From: Metabacillus bambusae
GTDB taxonomy: Bacteria; Bacillota; Bacilli; Bacillales; Bacillaceae
NCBI RefSeq assembly: GCF_017497975.1
Contig: NZ_JAGDEL010000026.1
Span: 43,099-107,098, forward strand
Reading direction: 5' to 3'
DNA: 64,000 nt
The position numbers were made by a program, and so were the translations under genes. Positions 1 through 8,668 of this stretch are shown here, piece by piece. The notes below the pieces were generated by a model that did no database searches, was not told the origin of the DNA, and saw only the letters and a list, made by a program, of their open reading frames with translations. Numbering within the stretch: the stretch's first letter is position 1; every line of letters starts with the position of its first letter.

Positions 1-2
1 CA

Positions 3-893
3 CCAGCAAATCCTGCTCCTGAGCTTTCTGAAAATGGTGAACCAGGAATAGAGAGAAACGTAATTTTAGAATTAAAGGTATTAGCTGATGTAGGACTAGT
101 TGGATTCCCAAGCGTTGGTAAATCAACACTCTTATCTGTCATTTCCTCAGCAAAACCAAAAATTGCAGAATACCACTTCACTACACTTGTTCCTAATCTA
201 GGGATGGTTGAAACGGAAGATGGGAGAAGCTTTGTGATGGCGGATCTTCCTGGGCTAATTGAAGGTGCACACCAGGGGGTTGGCTTAGGTCACCAATTCC
301 TTAGACATATAGAAAGAACGCGGGTTATCGTTCATGTGATTGATATGTCAGGGTTAGAGGGAAGAGACCCTTACGAGGATTATGTAACAATTAATGCAGA
401 ATTAAAGGAATACAATCTCCGTTTAACGGAAAGACCACAAATAATTGTTGCCAATAAAATGGACATGCCAGATTCTGAAGAGAATTTAGCAGGCTTTAAG
501 GAAAAGCTTAAAGATGATCTGAAAATTTTCCCGATTTCTGCCATTACGCGAGAAGGTGTACGCGAGCTGTTATTTGAAGTTGCAGATGCAATTGAACGTA
601 CACCAGAATTTCCGTTATTTGAAGAAGAGCCAGCTGAAAACAGAGTTGTGTACGAGTTTAAGAAGGAAGAACCGAACTTCGCCATTACTCGTGATAGCGA
701 TGGATCTTATGTGCTTTCAGGTGAAAAGATTGAGAAACTCTTTAAAATGACTGAATTCTCACGTGAAGAATCTGTTAGACGCTTTGCAAGACAACTTCGT
801 GGACTAGGTGTTGATGAAGCGTTAAGAGAAAGAGGAGCAAAAGACGGAGATATTGTGAAGTTACTTGAATATGAATTTGAGTTTGTTGAATAA
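3..893 (+). CDS. obg: GTPase Obg (CgtA), 5'-truncated by window edge
   Basis: Obg is an essential ribosome-associated GTPase acting in 50S subunit assembly, stress signalling and, in Bacillus, sporulation initiation. The reading frame is open from the first bases of the window, so about 130 N-terminal residues (the glycine-rich Obg fold) lie outside. Seen here: the G1 P-loop GFPSVGKST just after the edge, switch [11 protein letters not shown], the NKMD base-recognition motif, an SAI motif, and the C-terminal OCT domain ending in an acidic tail. No frameshift is visible. A terminator follows, so obg ends its transcript. Family identity is very clear. Confidence 0.96.
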   Translation, partial: PANPAPELSENGEPGIERNVILELKVLADVGLVGFPSVGKSTLLSVISSAKPKIAEYHFTTLVPNLGMVETEDGRSFVMADLPGLIEGAHQGVGLGHQFLRHIERTRVIVHVIDMSGLEGRDPYEDYVTINAELKEYNLRLTERPQIIVANKMDMPDSEENLAGFKEKLKDDLKIFPISAITREGVRELLFEVADAIERTPEFPLFEEEPAENRVVYEFKKEEPNFAITRDSDGSYVLSGEKIEKLFKMTEFSREESVRRFARQLRGLGVDEALRERGAKDGDIVKLLEYEFEFVE

Positions 894-932
894 AATCTGC
901 ATTCAGTTTGGGTGCTAATTAATAGTAAGTTG

Positions 933-960
933 TGAGAGCTGATCATGAGCTCTCTTTTTT
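933..960 (+). terminator. Rho-independent terminator after obg
   Basis: The arms GAGAGCT and AGCTCTC enclose a short loop and are followed by seven T. It lies 40 nt after the obg stop. Confidence 0.8.
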
Positions 961-1055
961 ATAGGATTCATTTTAGGTCGAAATTGTTTTCGTAACCATT
1001 ATTTAGATGACGGCTTTTAATTTTTTTTGTAATGCTATATAAAAATGGTACTGTT

Positions 1056-1231
1056 AAAGATCACTGTTGATTTTAACACTTTGTTGATTGGAATGGATAC
1101 ATGAAGACTCCTGCGGGTGTGCGAGTCCAAGGGAGACCCCGCAGGTGCAAAGCACCGAGGAGGATCCCGGACCGTCCACGGAAAGCGAATGACTGTAGCG
1201 GAAATCAATAACCATGTTTAACAAAGCTTTA
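1056..1231 (+). repeat. Dispersed repeat family 1, short-end subtype (copy 1)
   Basis: This occupies the middle of the 420-nt obg-pheB gap. The GC-rich core has ACTCCTGCGGG, CCCCGCAGG, ACCGAGGAGG, GGAAAGCGAA and GCGGAAATCAA blocks, all shared with copies near 8.1, 25.4, 41.2, 50.6 and 61.0 kb. The ends AAAGATCACTGTT and AACAAAGCTTT are imperfectly inverted. It encodes no protein. The rest of the gap holds only the obg terminator and the pheB ribosome-binding site. Confidence 0.75.
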
Positions 1232-1313
1232 AAAATAAATAAAGAAAAAGGAAGAAATTTAGCTAATATTGTGATAAATTATCTACATTAAGAAAAAAGA
1301 TGGGAGGGAGTAA

Positions 1314-1757
1314 ATGAAAGACGAAACATTTTTTTTAGTTCGAGAAGATATTTTGCCTGAAGCAATGAAAAAAACACTTGAAGTAAAGAAGCTAATTGAA
1401 AGAGGAAAAGTTGATTCTGTTGCTGAAGCTGTTCAACGTGTCGATATGAGCCGGAGTGCTTTTTATAAATATCGTGATGCCGTGTTTCCGTTTCATACAA
1501 TGGTGAAAGAAAAGTTAATCACTCTTTTTTTTCATCTTGAAGATCGTAGTGGAACTTTATCTCAATTGTTATCAGTAGTGGCAACAGCTGGATGTAACGT
1601 TTTAACCATCCACCAAACCATTCCAATCCAAGGCCGTGCAAATGTAACACTATCGCTTAATACGAATGGAATGACAGAGGATATAAACCGATTAATGACC
1701 AAGCTTCGCAGATTGGAATTTGTCGATAAGGTAGAGATATTAGGTCAAGGGGCATAA
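1314..1757 (+). CDS. pheB: ACT-domain protein PheB (UPF0735)
   Basis: A 147-residue protein. The N-terminal half has a helix-turn-helix-like stretch ([19 protein letters not shown], residues about 38-56). The C-terminal half, from about residue 70, is an ACT domain ([18 protein letters not shown]), a fold that usually binds amino acids allosterically. In Bacillus, pheB sits directly before pheA and is assumed to help control phenylalanine synthesis; the exact biochemical role is not established. The start is an ATG 7 nt after a GGGAGG site. It is co-transcribed with pheA, 14 nt downstream. Confidence 0.9.
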   Translation: MKDETFFLVREDILPEAMKKTLEVKKLIERGKVDSVAEAVQRVDMSRSAFYKYRDAVFPFHTMVKEKLITLFFHLEDRSGTLSQLLSVVATAGCNVLTIHQTIPIQGRANVTLSLNTNGMTEDINRLMTKLRRLEFVDKVEILGQGA

Positions 1758-1771
1758 GGAGTTGAAGTTAG

Positions 1772-2656
1772 TTGTCAAAAAGGATAGGATTTTTAGGACC
1801 GAGAGCAACATTTACCCATTTTGCTGTTCAATCTTTTTTTGGGGATGAAGTCGAACAGGTACCATATACCACGATTCCACAATGTATTGATGCAGTTGCA
1901 GATGGTGAGATTGATTTTGCTGTCGTACCTACCGAAAATGCATTAGAAGGCTCGGTTAATTTAACATTTGATTATTTAATACATGAACAACCATTATACA
2001 TAGTTGGTGAGATTGTTTCGCCGATTGAACAGCATTTTATGGTACACCCTTCAAGAAAAAATGATTGGGAAAATGTTACTCGCATTTATTCTCATTCACA
2101 TGCGATTGCACAATGTCATAAGTTTTTGCATCAAACGTTTAAAGGTATTACGTATGATTATGCAACATCAACTGGAGCTGCAGCAAGTTATGTTAGTAAA
2201 CATCCTGAAGAGTCAGTGGCAGCAATTGCGAACAATCTAGCTGCAAAGGAATATGGGTTAGAAATTGTCAAAGCGAATATTCATGATTACCATTACAATC
2301 ATACTAGATTTGCAATATTACATCCTTCAAATAAGGCAGAATATGATAGCCCATACCTTACTCCTGATAAAGAAAAAACAACGTTAATGGTCACACTGCC
2401 ATCAGATCAATCTGGGGCTTTACATCAAGTGCTATCTGCCTTTACTTGGCGAAAGCTTAATCTCTCGAAAATCGAATCAAGACCGATGAAAACAGGGTTA
2501 GGTAACTATTTCTTTATTATTGATATTGATATGATAGTTGACGAGATTTTAATACCTGGGGCGATAGCTGAGCTCGAGGCCTTAGGCTGCAGTGTTAAAT
2601 TGCTTGGTTCTTATGAAGCATATTCAATTAACCAGCATATTGAAAAAGAAGTTTGA
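1772..2656 (+). CDS. pheA: Prephenate dehydratase
   Basis: It converts prephenate to phenylpyruvate, the committed step to phenylalanine. The protein has 294 residues: a catalytic domain (about 1-185) opening with IGFLGPRATFTH and carrying the Thr-Arg-Phe motif in NHTRFAI, then a regulatory ACT domain (about 200-285) with GALH and ESRP motifs that bind phenylalanine for feedback inhibition. It starts at TTG, preceded by AAGGAG at the proper distance. It is a stand-alone dehydratase with no fused chorismate mutase, as usual in Bacillus. A strong terminator follows immediately. Confidence 0.96.
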   Translation: MSKRIGFLGPRATFTHFAVQSFFGDEVEQVPYTTIPQCIDAVADGEIDFAVVPTENALEGSVNLTFDYLIHEQPLYIVGEIVSPIEQHFMVHPSRKNDWENVTRIYSHSHAIAQCHKFLHQTFKGITYDYATSTGAAASYVSKHPEESVAAIANNLAAKEYGLEIVKANIHDYHYNHTRFAILHPSNKAEYDSPYLTPDKEKTTLMVTLPSDQSGALHQVLSAFTWRKLNLSKIESRPMKTGLGNYFFIIDIDMIVDEILIPGAIAELEALGCSVKLLGSYEAYSINQHIEKEV

Positions 2657-2660
2657 TTTA

Positions 2661-2700
2661 AAAACAGGTGACTTGGGTAGTGTGTCACCTGTTTTCTTTT
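2661..2700. terminator. Bidirectional terminator between pheA and niaR
   Basis: The 12-bp perfect arms AAAACAGGTGAC and GTCACCTGTTTT have an 11-nt loop, with a T-rich tail on the plus strand and TTTT on the minus strand. It can serve the convergent pheA and niaR transcripts. Confidence 0.85.
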
Positions 2701-2768
2701 ACCTAATCTTAATGGCAGTAATCCTCAAAGCAAGAAGAGAAGTTTGGGGAAACTGTCTGTTAAGATCG

Positions 2769-3308
2769 CTATTCCTTTACTAAAAATCCTTCTTCATCAA
2801 GTGCTTTACAAGCAAGATCTATTTTATCTAGAGAATCAGCTTGTAAAGTATGCAAATGTAGACCACCAGTTAACTGTGATAAATATGAGGCATTATAACG
2901 ATTTATTTTTTTTATAAATTCGTTCACATCATTACGATTTCCTACCATGATTGAAGCAGTTAATTCTCCATATACTTGATGCTCAACAATGACATCCTTA
3001 ACAAATACCCCATGGTCAACAAGTATAGATAATTCTTCTTTTGTTTGTTCAGGAGCATGCTTACAAGCGATAATCCGTTCGACTAATTTATTTTGATCAT
3101 GCTGATTGTTTAAAAATACATAACCTTGGCTTGTAGCCATTATTGGATAATTTTTAGCTTTTAACAGTGATACGTCTTGGACGATGACCTGTCTACTCAC
3201 ATTTGTTGTGCTTGCCAGCTCTCCACCTGTAATCGGCTTGTCTGCTTTAGATAGAATATCTAACAAGAGATTTCGTCTCTCTTCTCCTAATATTTTTTCA
3301 GTCTTCAC
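2769..3308 (-). CDS. niaR: NAD biosynthesis repressor NiaR (YrxA)
   Basis: NiaR is a nicotinate-responsive repressor of the nad genes. About 179 residues: an N-terminal winged HTH (GELASTTNVSRQVIVQDVSLL) and a C-terminal 3H domain whose three conserved histidine motifs are visible (KHAPEQ, VEHQVYG, HLHTL) and bind metal and ligand. An ATG at 3317 abuts the AAAGGA site with no spacing, so I prefer the GTG at 3308, nine bases from it; that also fits the length of the B. subtilis protein. It lies 36 nt downstream of nifS on the same strand, so it is probably co-transcribed with nifS and autoregulated from the nifS-nadB control region. Confidence 0.9.
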   Translation of the reverse strand: MKTEKILGEERRNLLLDILSKADKPITGGELASTTNVSRQVIVQDVSLLKAKNYPIMATSQGYVFLNNQHDQNKLVERIIACKHAPEQTKEELSILVDHGVFVKDVIVEHQVYGELTASIMVGNRNDVNEFIKKINRYNASYLSQLTGGLHLHTLQADSLDKIDLACKALDEEGFLVKE

Positions 3309-3344
3309 CGATACCATTCCTTTCGATCTTGCTAATTTGTGTTT

Positions 3345-4475
3345 TCAAAAGTTTTCAATGATGTTAATAAGTTGCTTTGCAAATGACTGGACTTCCTCAC
3401 TCGATGTTTGAGTACCTAATGATATTCTAATATATTGCTTTGCTTTTTGCTCATCATAACCTAAAGCTAGGATCGAACGAGAAGGTGCTTGCATTCCAAC
3501 TTGGCAAGCACTCCCTGTTGAAATTGCAAAACCGAATCGATTACATTCTAACATCATATACTGACCTTCAATCCCATCTACAAGCAATGAAAGAATGTTT
3601 GGGAGGGTGTTTTCGTTATTTTCATTTAATAGCGTTATTCTGTCCTTGCAAGGCTTTAGTAAATCAATAAATTCTTTTCTAAGTTTTAGATAATGTTCAA
3701 TGTTCGTATGCATGCTCGCTGAAATATCTTTTGCGGCAGTAGCAAACGCAGCTGCTCCTGGGACATCAACTGTACCAGGCCGAAAACCTGACTCATGGGT
3801 TGTCCCTGGGATAACAGGCTGCCAAAAAACTGATGGATTGATATAGGCAGCTCCAATTCCCTTAGGTCCATAAATTTTATGGCTAGAAATTGAAATGGCA
3901 TCAACATGAATTTCCTCTACATTTATTGGAAGCTTCCCAAAGGTTTGAACACAGTCACTGTGGAATAAAACACCTCGATTTTTTAATAATCGTCCAATTT
4001 CCTTGATAGGCTGAACAACTCCAATTTCGGAATTTCCGTGCTGAACTGAGACTAGTCCAGTATTAGGTTGTAACAGGCTAGTAACATCATCAATAGAAAT
4101 AAAGCCTTGTTCATTTGGCTTTAAAAAACTAACCTCATAACCTCTAATTTGTAGACTTTTAAAAAATGTATAAAGTGACGAATGCTCAATTTGTGTTGTG
4201 ATAATATGGTTTTTTTTAAGGTCAACACCATTTAACAACGACTGAACGGCCAAAATGTTTGCTTCACTACCACCACTAGTAAAATAAAGACCTTTTTCAT
4301 TACCACCAATCATATCTGTAATTAGCTTCCTGGAAGCCTGTAAAGTCCTTGCTGCCATTCCGCCAATATCATGTAAACTACTACTATTTCCAAATGCGTT
4401 TTTAGCAGCCTTCATATATATAGTTAGGGCATTATCACTCATGGGTGTTGTTGCTGCGTAATCTAGATAGATCAA
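3345..4475 (-). CDS. nifS: Cysteine desulfurase NifS-like, NAD-cluster type
   Basis: A PLP-dependent enzyme that takes sulfur from cysteine; in Bacillus this paralogue matures the [4Fe-4S] cluster of quinolinate synthase NadA, encoded across the intergenic region. Seen: the PLP lysine in SSHKIYGPKG and the catalytic cysteine loop STGSACQVG. The open frame extends to a TTG at 4499, but the family starts at the downstream TTG (MIYLDYAATTP), which has AGAGGTG six bases upstream, giving 376 residues. It is divergent from nadBCA. A second desulfurase, iscS, is near 43 kb. Confidence 0.92.
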   Translation of the reverse strand: MIYLDYAATTPMSDNALTIYMKAAKNAFGNSSSLHDIGGMAARTLQASRKLITDMIGGNEKGLYFTSGGSEANILAVQSLLNGVDLKKNHIITTQIEHSSLYTFFKSLQIRGYEVSFLKPNEQGFISIDDVTSLLQPNTGLVSVQHGNSEIGVVQPIKEIGRLLKNRGVLFHSDCVQTFGKLPINVEEIHVDAISISSHKIYGPKGIGAAYINPSVFWQPVIPGTTHESGFRPGTVDVPGAAAFATAAKDISASMHTNIEHYLKLRKEFIDLLKPCKDRITLLNENNENTLPNILSLLVDGIEGQYMMLECNRFGFAISTGSACQVGMQAPSRSILALGYDEQKAKQYIRISLGTQTSSEEVQSFAKQLINIIENF

Positions 4476-4527
4476 TGATTTCACCTCTAGTTTTCTCAAA
4501 ATCTATGAGATTGTTAGTAAAAAACTC

Positions 4528-4583
4528 TTGTCATTATTTTAAATGTATGTAAATATAGGTGTCAAGACAGGTGTAAATTTACA
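4528..4583. promoter_or_regulatory. Divergent nifS/nadB control region with likely NiaR operator
   Basis: In the 123-nt gap between nifS and nadB two palindromes stand 12 bp apart: TGTCAAGACA (4560-4569) and the perfect TGTAAATTTACA (4572-4583), the second touching the nadB Shine-Dalgarno site. The TGTCTTGACA core fits NiaR boxes known in Bacillus. TTGTCA at 4528 could be a nadB -35 element; the -10 element is unclear. Repressor identity is inferred from the adjacent niaR. Confidence 0.6.
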
Positions 4584-4598
4584 GGAGGGTACTATGTT

Positions 4599-6152
4599 AT
4601 GCCTCAAACAGATGTCATTATTATCGGTAGTGGGATTGCCGCCCTTTCAGCAGCATACCACTTGCGACATAAACAAGTAACAATTATTACGAAATCTTCG
4701 TGGAAAAAAAGCAATTCAATGCTTGCTCAAGGTGGAATAGCCGCAGCAGTTCATACGAAGGATTCATGGAAAAATCATTATGAAGATACGTTAGTTGCGG
4801 GTTGTTATCATAATGATTTAAAAAATGTAGAACATCTCGTCCAAGATGGTCCAACTGAAATCTTAGAATGGTGTCAAAGAGGAATGACCTTTGACTGTGA
4901 TCTAAATGGACAATTTCTTCTTGGGAAAGAAGGTGCACATAGTCAGCACCGAATCATCCATGCTGGTGGCGATGCTACTGGAAGAGAAGTAACACAGTTT
5001 TTATATCAGTCGATTTTACCCTCGGTAACTGTGATTGAAAACGAAATGGCAACAGATTTAATTGTAAATAATAGTGTTTGCTTAGGTGTTGCTACAATGT
5101 GTGCAAATGGAAAAATGAAAAGATACTTGGCAAGTAAAACAATTATAGCTAGCGGTGGGTGTGGGGCTATGTACGGTCATACATCAAACGCAGATATCAT
5201 AACTGGTGATGGAATTGCCATGGCTTATAGAGCAGGCGCAAAAATAGCCGATATGGAATTTATTCAATTCCACCCAACAATGCTCAATATTGATGGACGT
5301 TGTGTTGGTCTCGTTTCGGAAGCAGTACGTGGTGAGGGTGCTTCATTAATAAATCAAAATGGTGAGGCCTTCATGGATAAGCTTCATCCTCAAGGTGATT
5401 TAGCACCAAGAGATGTTGTTTCTAGAGCAATTTATTATGAAATGAAAAAAGGGAATAACGTGTTCCTTGATATATCAAATCTTCCTAATTTTTCAACAAG
5501 ATTTCCGACTATTTCTAAATTATGTGAGCAATATGGGATTAATTTAGACGAAGGAATGATTCCAGTTGCCCCTGGTATGCACTTTTTAATGGGGGGGATT
5601 CAGACGAATGATAAGGGTGAGACAAATATCCTCAATCTCTTTGCAGTAGGTGAAGCCGCATGTACAGGTGTTCATGGTGCAAATCGACTTGCTAGTAACT
5701 CGCTATTAGAGGGACTTGTTTTTGGGAAAAGAGTAGCGAATCATCTATTGTCTTTACCATTCGAGCAACCTGATAGAAGTGTTGATGTTTTGACGAATAC
5801 CACTGCAGCTGATGAAGTCATCGAATTACCGACAAAAAAACAGATTCAAGAAATCATGACTAACTATGTTGGAATTCAAAGAACGCAAGCTGAGTTAACC
5901 TTAGCAGTAAATTGGTTTAAGTTTTATCAAAATCAATTCACTTTTTGGGCATTTAATGTGAAGAATTTCACAACTGAGCAAATTGAAATCATTAATATGT
6001 TAACAATTGGCTGGCTAATTTCAACCTCTGCATTTAATCGAACAGAAAGTAGAGGGGGACATTATCGCTTAGATTTCCCTGAAACAAATGATAAAGACTG
6101 GAGACAAAAGCAGCTTATTCGAATGAAAGATGAAATGTATGTGGGGGTATAA
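4599..6152 (+). CDS. nadB: L-aspartate oxidase NadB
   Basis: An FAD enzyme that oxidises aspartate to iminoaspartate, the first step of de novo NAD synthesis. 517 residues: an N-terminal Rossmann FAD-binding motif (IIIGSGIAALSAAYHL), QGGIAAA, the flavoprotein active-site region with HPTML and DLAPRDVVSRA (arginine), and GVHGANRLASNSLLEG near residue 350. It starts at ATG ten bases after AGGAGG. It leads the nadB-nadC-nadA operon with gaps of 3 and 13 nt. NadB hands unstable iminoaspartate to NadA. Its C-terminal helical domain is complete. Confidence 0.96.
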   Translation: MPQTDVIIIGSGIAALSAAYHLRHKQVTIITKSSWKKSNSMLAQGGIAAAVHTKDSWKNHYEDTLVAGCYHNDLKNVEHLVQDGPTEILEWCQRGMTFDCDLNGQFLLGKEGAHSQHRIIHAGGDATGREVTQFLYQSILPSVTVIENEMATDLIVNNSVCLGVATMCANGKMKRYLASKTIIASGGCGAMYGHTSNADIITGDGIAMAYRAGAKIADMEFIQFHPTMLNIDGRCVGLVSEAVRGEGASLINQNGEAFMDKLHPQGDLAPRDVVSRAIYYEMKKGNNVFLDISNLPNFSTRFPTISKLCEQYGINLDEGMIPVAPGMHFLMGGIQTNDKGETNILNLFAVGEAACTGVHGANRLASNSLLEGLVFGKRVANHLLSLPFEQPDRSVDVLTNTTAADEVIELPTKKQIQEIMTNYVGIQRTQAELTLAVNWFKFYQNQFTFWAFNVKNFTTEQIEIINMLTIGWLISTSAFNRTESRGGHYRLDFPETNDKDWRQKQLIRMKDEMYVGV

Positions 6153-6155
6153 AGA

Positions 6156-6986
6156 ATGAACGTGATTAAATTAAAAAAGAAATTAGAAGAATTTTTTCTA
6201 GAAGACTTGGGAGAATTAGACGTTACAAGTCAAACGATTTTTGGTGCTGATGCACGCGGAGAAGCTGTTATTATTGCTAAGGAAGATGGTATTTTAGCAG
6301 GAGTTGACGTTATTGCTACTGGTTATTCCTTATTCGATCAAAGGGTGGATGTATCCTTAAAAAAGCAAGATGGAGACGCGCTTAAAAAGGGAGATATCAT
6401 TGCAGAACTTGAGGGACCTGTTGCCACTATTCTAAGCGGGGAACGAGTAATTCTAAACTTACTTCAGCGTATGAGTGGGATTGCGACATTGACAAATAAA
6501 ACTGTACATCTTTTACAATCAAATCATACGAGAATTTGCGATACAAGGAAAACTTCACCAGGATTGCGAATGTTTGAAAAATACGCTGTCCGTTGTGGTG
6601 GAGGCTTTAATCATCGTTTTGGCCTATATGACGGTGTGATGATAAAGGACAATCATATAGCATTTGCGGGTTCCATTTTAAAAGCAGTTAAAGAGGTTAG
6701 GGCTAAAACTGGTCATATGGTCAAAATTGAAGTAGAAATAGAGAACGAAAAGCAGCTTCTAGAGGCAATTGAAGCTGGAGCTGACGTGATTATGTTTGAC
6801 AACCGATCTCCAGAGGAGGTTGCAAAATTCGCTGAGCTCACACCAAAACATATTGTAACAGAAGCATCTGGCGGTATAGGTATGCATAATTTAGCAGACT
6901 ATCGTGATACCAATGTTGATTATATTTCATTAGGAATGTTAACACATTCATACAAATCATTAGATATAAGTTTAAATGTAAAATAG
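6156..6986 (+). CDS. nadC: Nicotinate-nucleotide pyrophosphorylase (quinolinate phosphoribosyltransferase)
   Basis: It converts quinolinate and PRPP to nicotinate mononucleotide and CO2. 276 residues, normal length. Visible family motifs: [20 protein letters not shown], the lysine-bearing [14 protein letters not shown] and the barrel end EASGGIG. It starts three bases after nadB ends, so it is probably translationally coupled. It is the middle gene of the nadBCA operon. Confidence 0.96.
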   Translation: MNVIKLKKKLEEFFLEDLGELDVTSQTIFGADARGEAVIIAKEDGILAGVDVIATGYSLFDQRVDVSLKKQDGDALKKGDIIAELEGPVATILSGERVILNLLQRMSGIATLTNKTVHLLQSNHTRICDTRKTSPGLRMFEKYAVRCGGGFNHRFGLYDGVMIKDNHIAFAGSILKAVKEVRAKTGHMVKIEVEIENEKQLLEAIEAGADVIMFDNRSPEEVAKFAELTPKHIVTEASGGIGMHNLADYRDTNVDYISLGMLTHSYKSLDISLNVK

Positions 6987-6999
6987 GGGGGCCTGTAAA

Positions 7000-8109
7000 A
7001 TGGAATTATTAGATATTCTTGAACACGATAAAAAAGAAATGATGCCAGAATCCTATAAGTCACTTTCAACTGAAGAAATGGAGAAGCGTGTACGAGAAAT
7101 AAAAGAGAAATTTGGTACGAAGCTTTATATTCCAGGACATCACTATCAAAAGGATGAGGTTGTTCAATTCTCAGATGTAACAGGTGATTCATTACAATTA
7201 GCACAAGCTGCAGCAGCTAATAAGGAAGCAGAATATATCGTTTTTTGCGGTGTTCATTTTATGGCAGAAACAGCAGATATGTTAACAACTGAAAGCCAAA
7301 AGGTGCTGTTACCTGATATGAGAGCAGGTTGTTCGATGGCTGATATGGCTGATATTGATCAAACTGATCGTGCTTGGGAAAAGCTCCAAAACGTTTTTGG
7401 TGATACGATTCTGCCTTTAACATATGTAAATTCTACGGCAGCAATTAAAGCGTTCGTAGGAAAAAATGGAGGAGCAACTGTTACTTCCTCAAATGCAAAA
7501 AAAATGTTACAGTGGGCATTTACTCAAAAGGAAAGAATATTATTTTTACCAGACCAGCATTTAGGCAGAAATACGGCCTTCGATCTTGGAATCCCCTTAG
7601 ATAAAATGGCAATATGGAATCCAATCACAAATGAATTGGAGTTTGAAGGTAATGTTGAAGATGTCATTGTCATCCTTTGGAAGGGACATTGCTCCGTACA
7701 TGAAAATTTCACGGTTGCAAATATTGAACATTTACGAAAAACTGAGCCTGATATGAATATTATCGTCCATCCAGAATGCAGTCGAGAAGTGGTTGAACAC
7801 TCAGATTTTGCTGGTTCGACAAAATATATAATTGACATGATCGAAGCAGCTGAACCTGGTACAAAATGGGCAATAGGAACTGAAATGAACCTTGTAAATA
7901 GATTAATTCAACAAAACCAAGATAAGGAAATTGTTTCATTGAACCCATACATGTGTCCATGTTTAACAATGAATCGTATCGATTTGCCACATCTTTTATG
8001 GGCTCTTGAAGGCATAGAAAAAGGCGAAGTCACAAATCAGATCATTGTTCCTGAATATATTACAGAGGATGCTGTATTAGCATTGGATCGTATGCTGGCA
8101 AATGTTTGA
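7000..8109 (+). CDS. nadA: Quinolinate synthase A
   Basis: A [4Fe-4S] enzyme that condenses iminoaspartate with dihydroxyacetone phosphate to quinolinate. The 369-residue long Bacillus type has candidate cluster cysteines in [16 protein letters not shown] and PYMCPCLTM; the MCPC pair corresponds to the B. subtilis site where one cysteine binds iron and its neighbour can form a disulfide. [13 protein letters not shown] and the NSTAAIKA region mark substrate binding. The ribosome-binding site GGGGGG lies 8 bases from ATG. It is the last gene of the operon; its cluster is probably supplied by the divergent nifS. Confidence 0.95.
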   Translation: MELLDILEHDKKEMMPESYKSLSTEEMEKRVREIKEKFGTKLYIPGHHYQKDEVVQFSDVTGDSLQLAQAAAANKEAEYIVFCGVHFMAETADMLTTESQKVLLPDMRAGCSMADMADIDQTDRAWEKLQNVFGDTILPLTYVNSTAAIKAFVGKNGGATVTSSNAKKMLQWAFTQKERILFLPDQHLGRNTAFDLGIPLDKMAIWNPITNELEFEGNVEDVIVILWKGHCSVHENFTVANIEHLRKTEPDMNIIVHPECSREVVEHSDFAGSTKYIIDMIEAAEPGTKWAIGTEMNLVNRLIQQNQDKEIVSLNPYMCPCLTMNRIDLPHLLWALEGIEKGEVTNQIIVPEYITEDAVLALDRMLANV

Positions 8110-8119
8110 TCTTTTTAAA

Positions 8120-8357
8120 AAGGCTCTTTTCTAAAAGATTGTTGTTTTTAAAATAGTTTCTTTGACGAAAACTGTTTAAAGTTTATTGGAGCGGATGGCA
8201 AGACTCCTGCGGGTGCAGCGGGACAAGGGAGACTCATGCAGGCGGTTTACTTCGAGAAGGCTCACCGCCCGCCCAGCGGAAAGTGAGCATCCTCTCGCTG
8301 TAATCAACCACTCCGCATTACTTGATAAATAGCAACAAAGTTTGCGAAAACAGCCTT
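8120..8357 (+). repeat. Dispersed repeat family 1, long form (copy 2)
   Basis: A 238-bp element just after nadA. The ends AAGGCTCTTTTCTAA and TTTGCGAAAACAGCCTT are imperfect terminal inverted repeats (18 of 25 matches when compared with copies at 41.2 and 61.1 kb). The core carries GACTCCTGCGGG, GGCTCACCGCCCGCC and a TAATCAACCA block. It has no open frame of its own and resembles a non-autonomous MITE. Confidence 0.8.
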
Positions 8358-8375
8358 AAAAAATGAACTATCTAC

Positions 8376-8413
8376 AAAAAGGAACTAACAATTTATTGTT
8401 GGTTCCTTTTTGT
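8376..8413 (+). terminator. Terminator downstream of nadA and the repeat
   Basis: A 16-bp hairpin (AAAAAGGAACTAACAA with TTGTTGGTTCCTTTTT, one G-T pair). It lies after the repeat, so the nad transcript may run through the element. From 8414 to the safA ribosome-binding site at 8657 I see no gene, only AT-rich sequence. Confidence 0.75.
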
Positions 8414-8668
8414 ATTGTACATAAATTAGTGTTAGCAAACATATGTATTTAAGTGAGATGTTAGGTTTATCCAATTTTTAATACGAGTTTAATCATAATT
8501 TTGATTTTTTCTTCATAAATTGTGATGAAGAATAATGACATCATGCTCATCGTTTATAACAGGTGAAACATAATCTTTTGCATCGATGAATCGATTATGT
8601 TCAGTAACCCATCAGTAATGAAACGTTTTCTGATGGTAGATCTATTTTTAAGCTTAGGAGGGAAATCA

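Noticed and set aside
8545..8576. Sigma-E promoter for safA (CATAATCT)
   Set aside because: The -10 part fits CATAnnnT but no -35 element stands at the right distance, so I do not list it.
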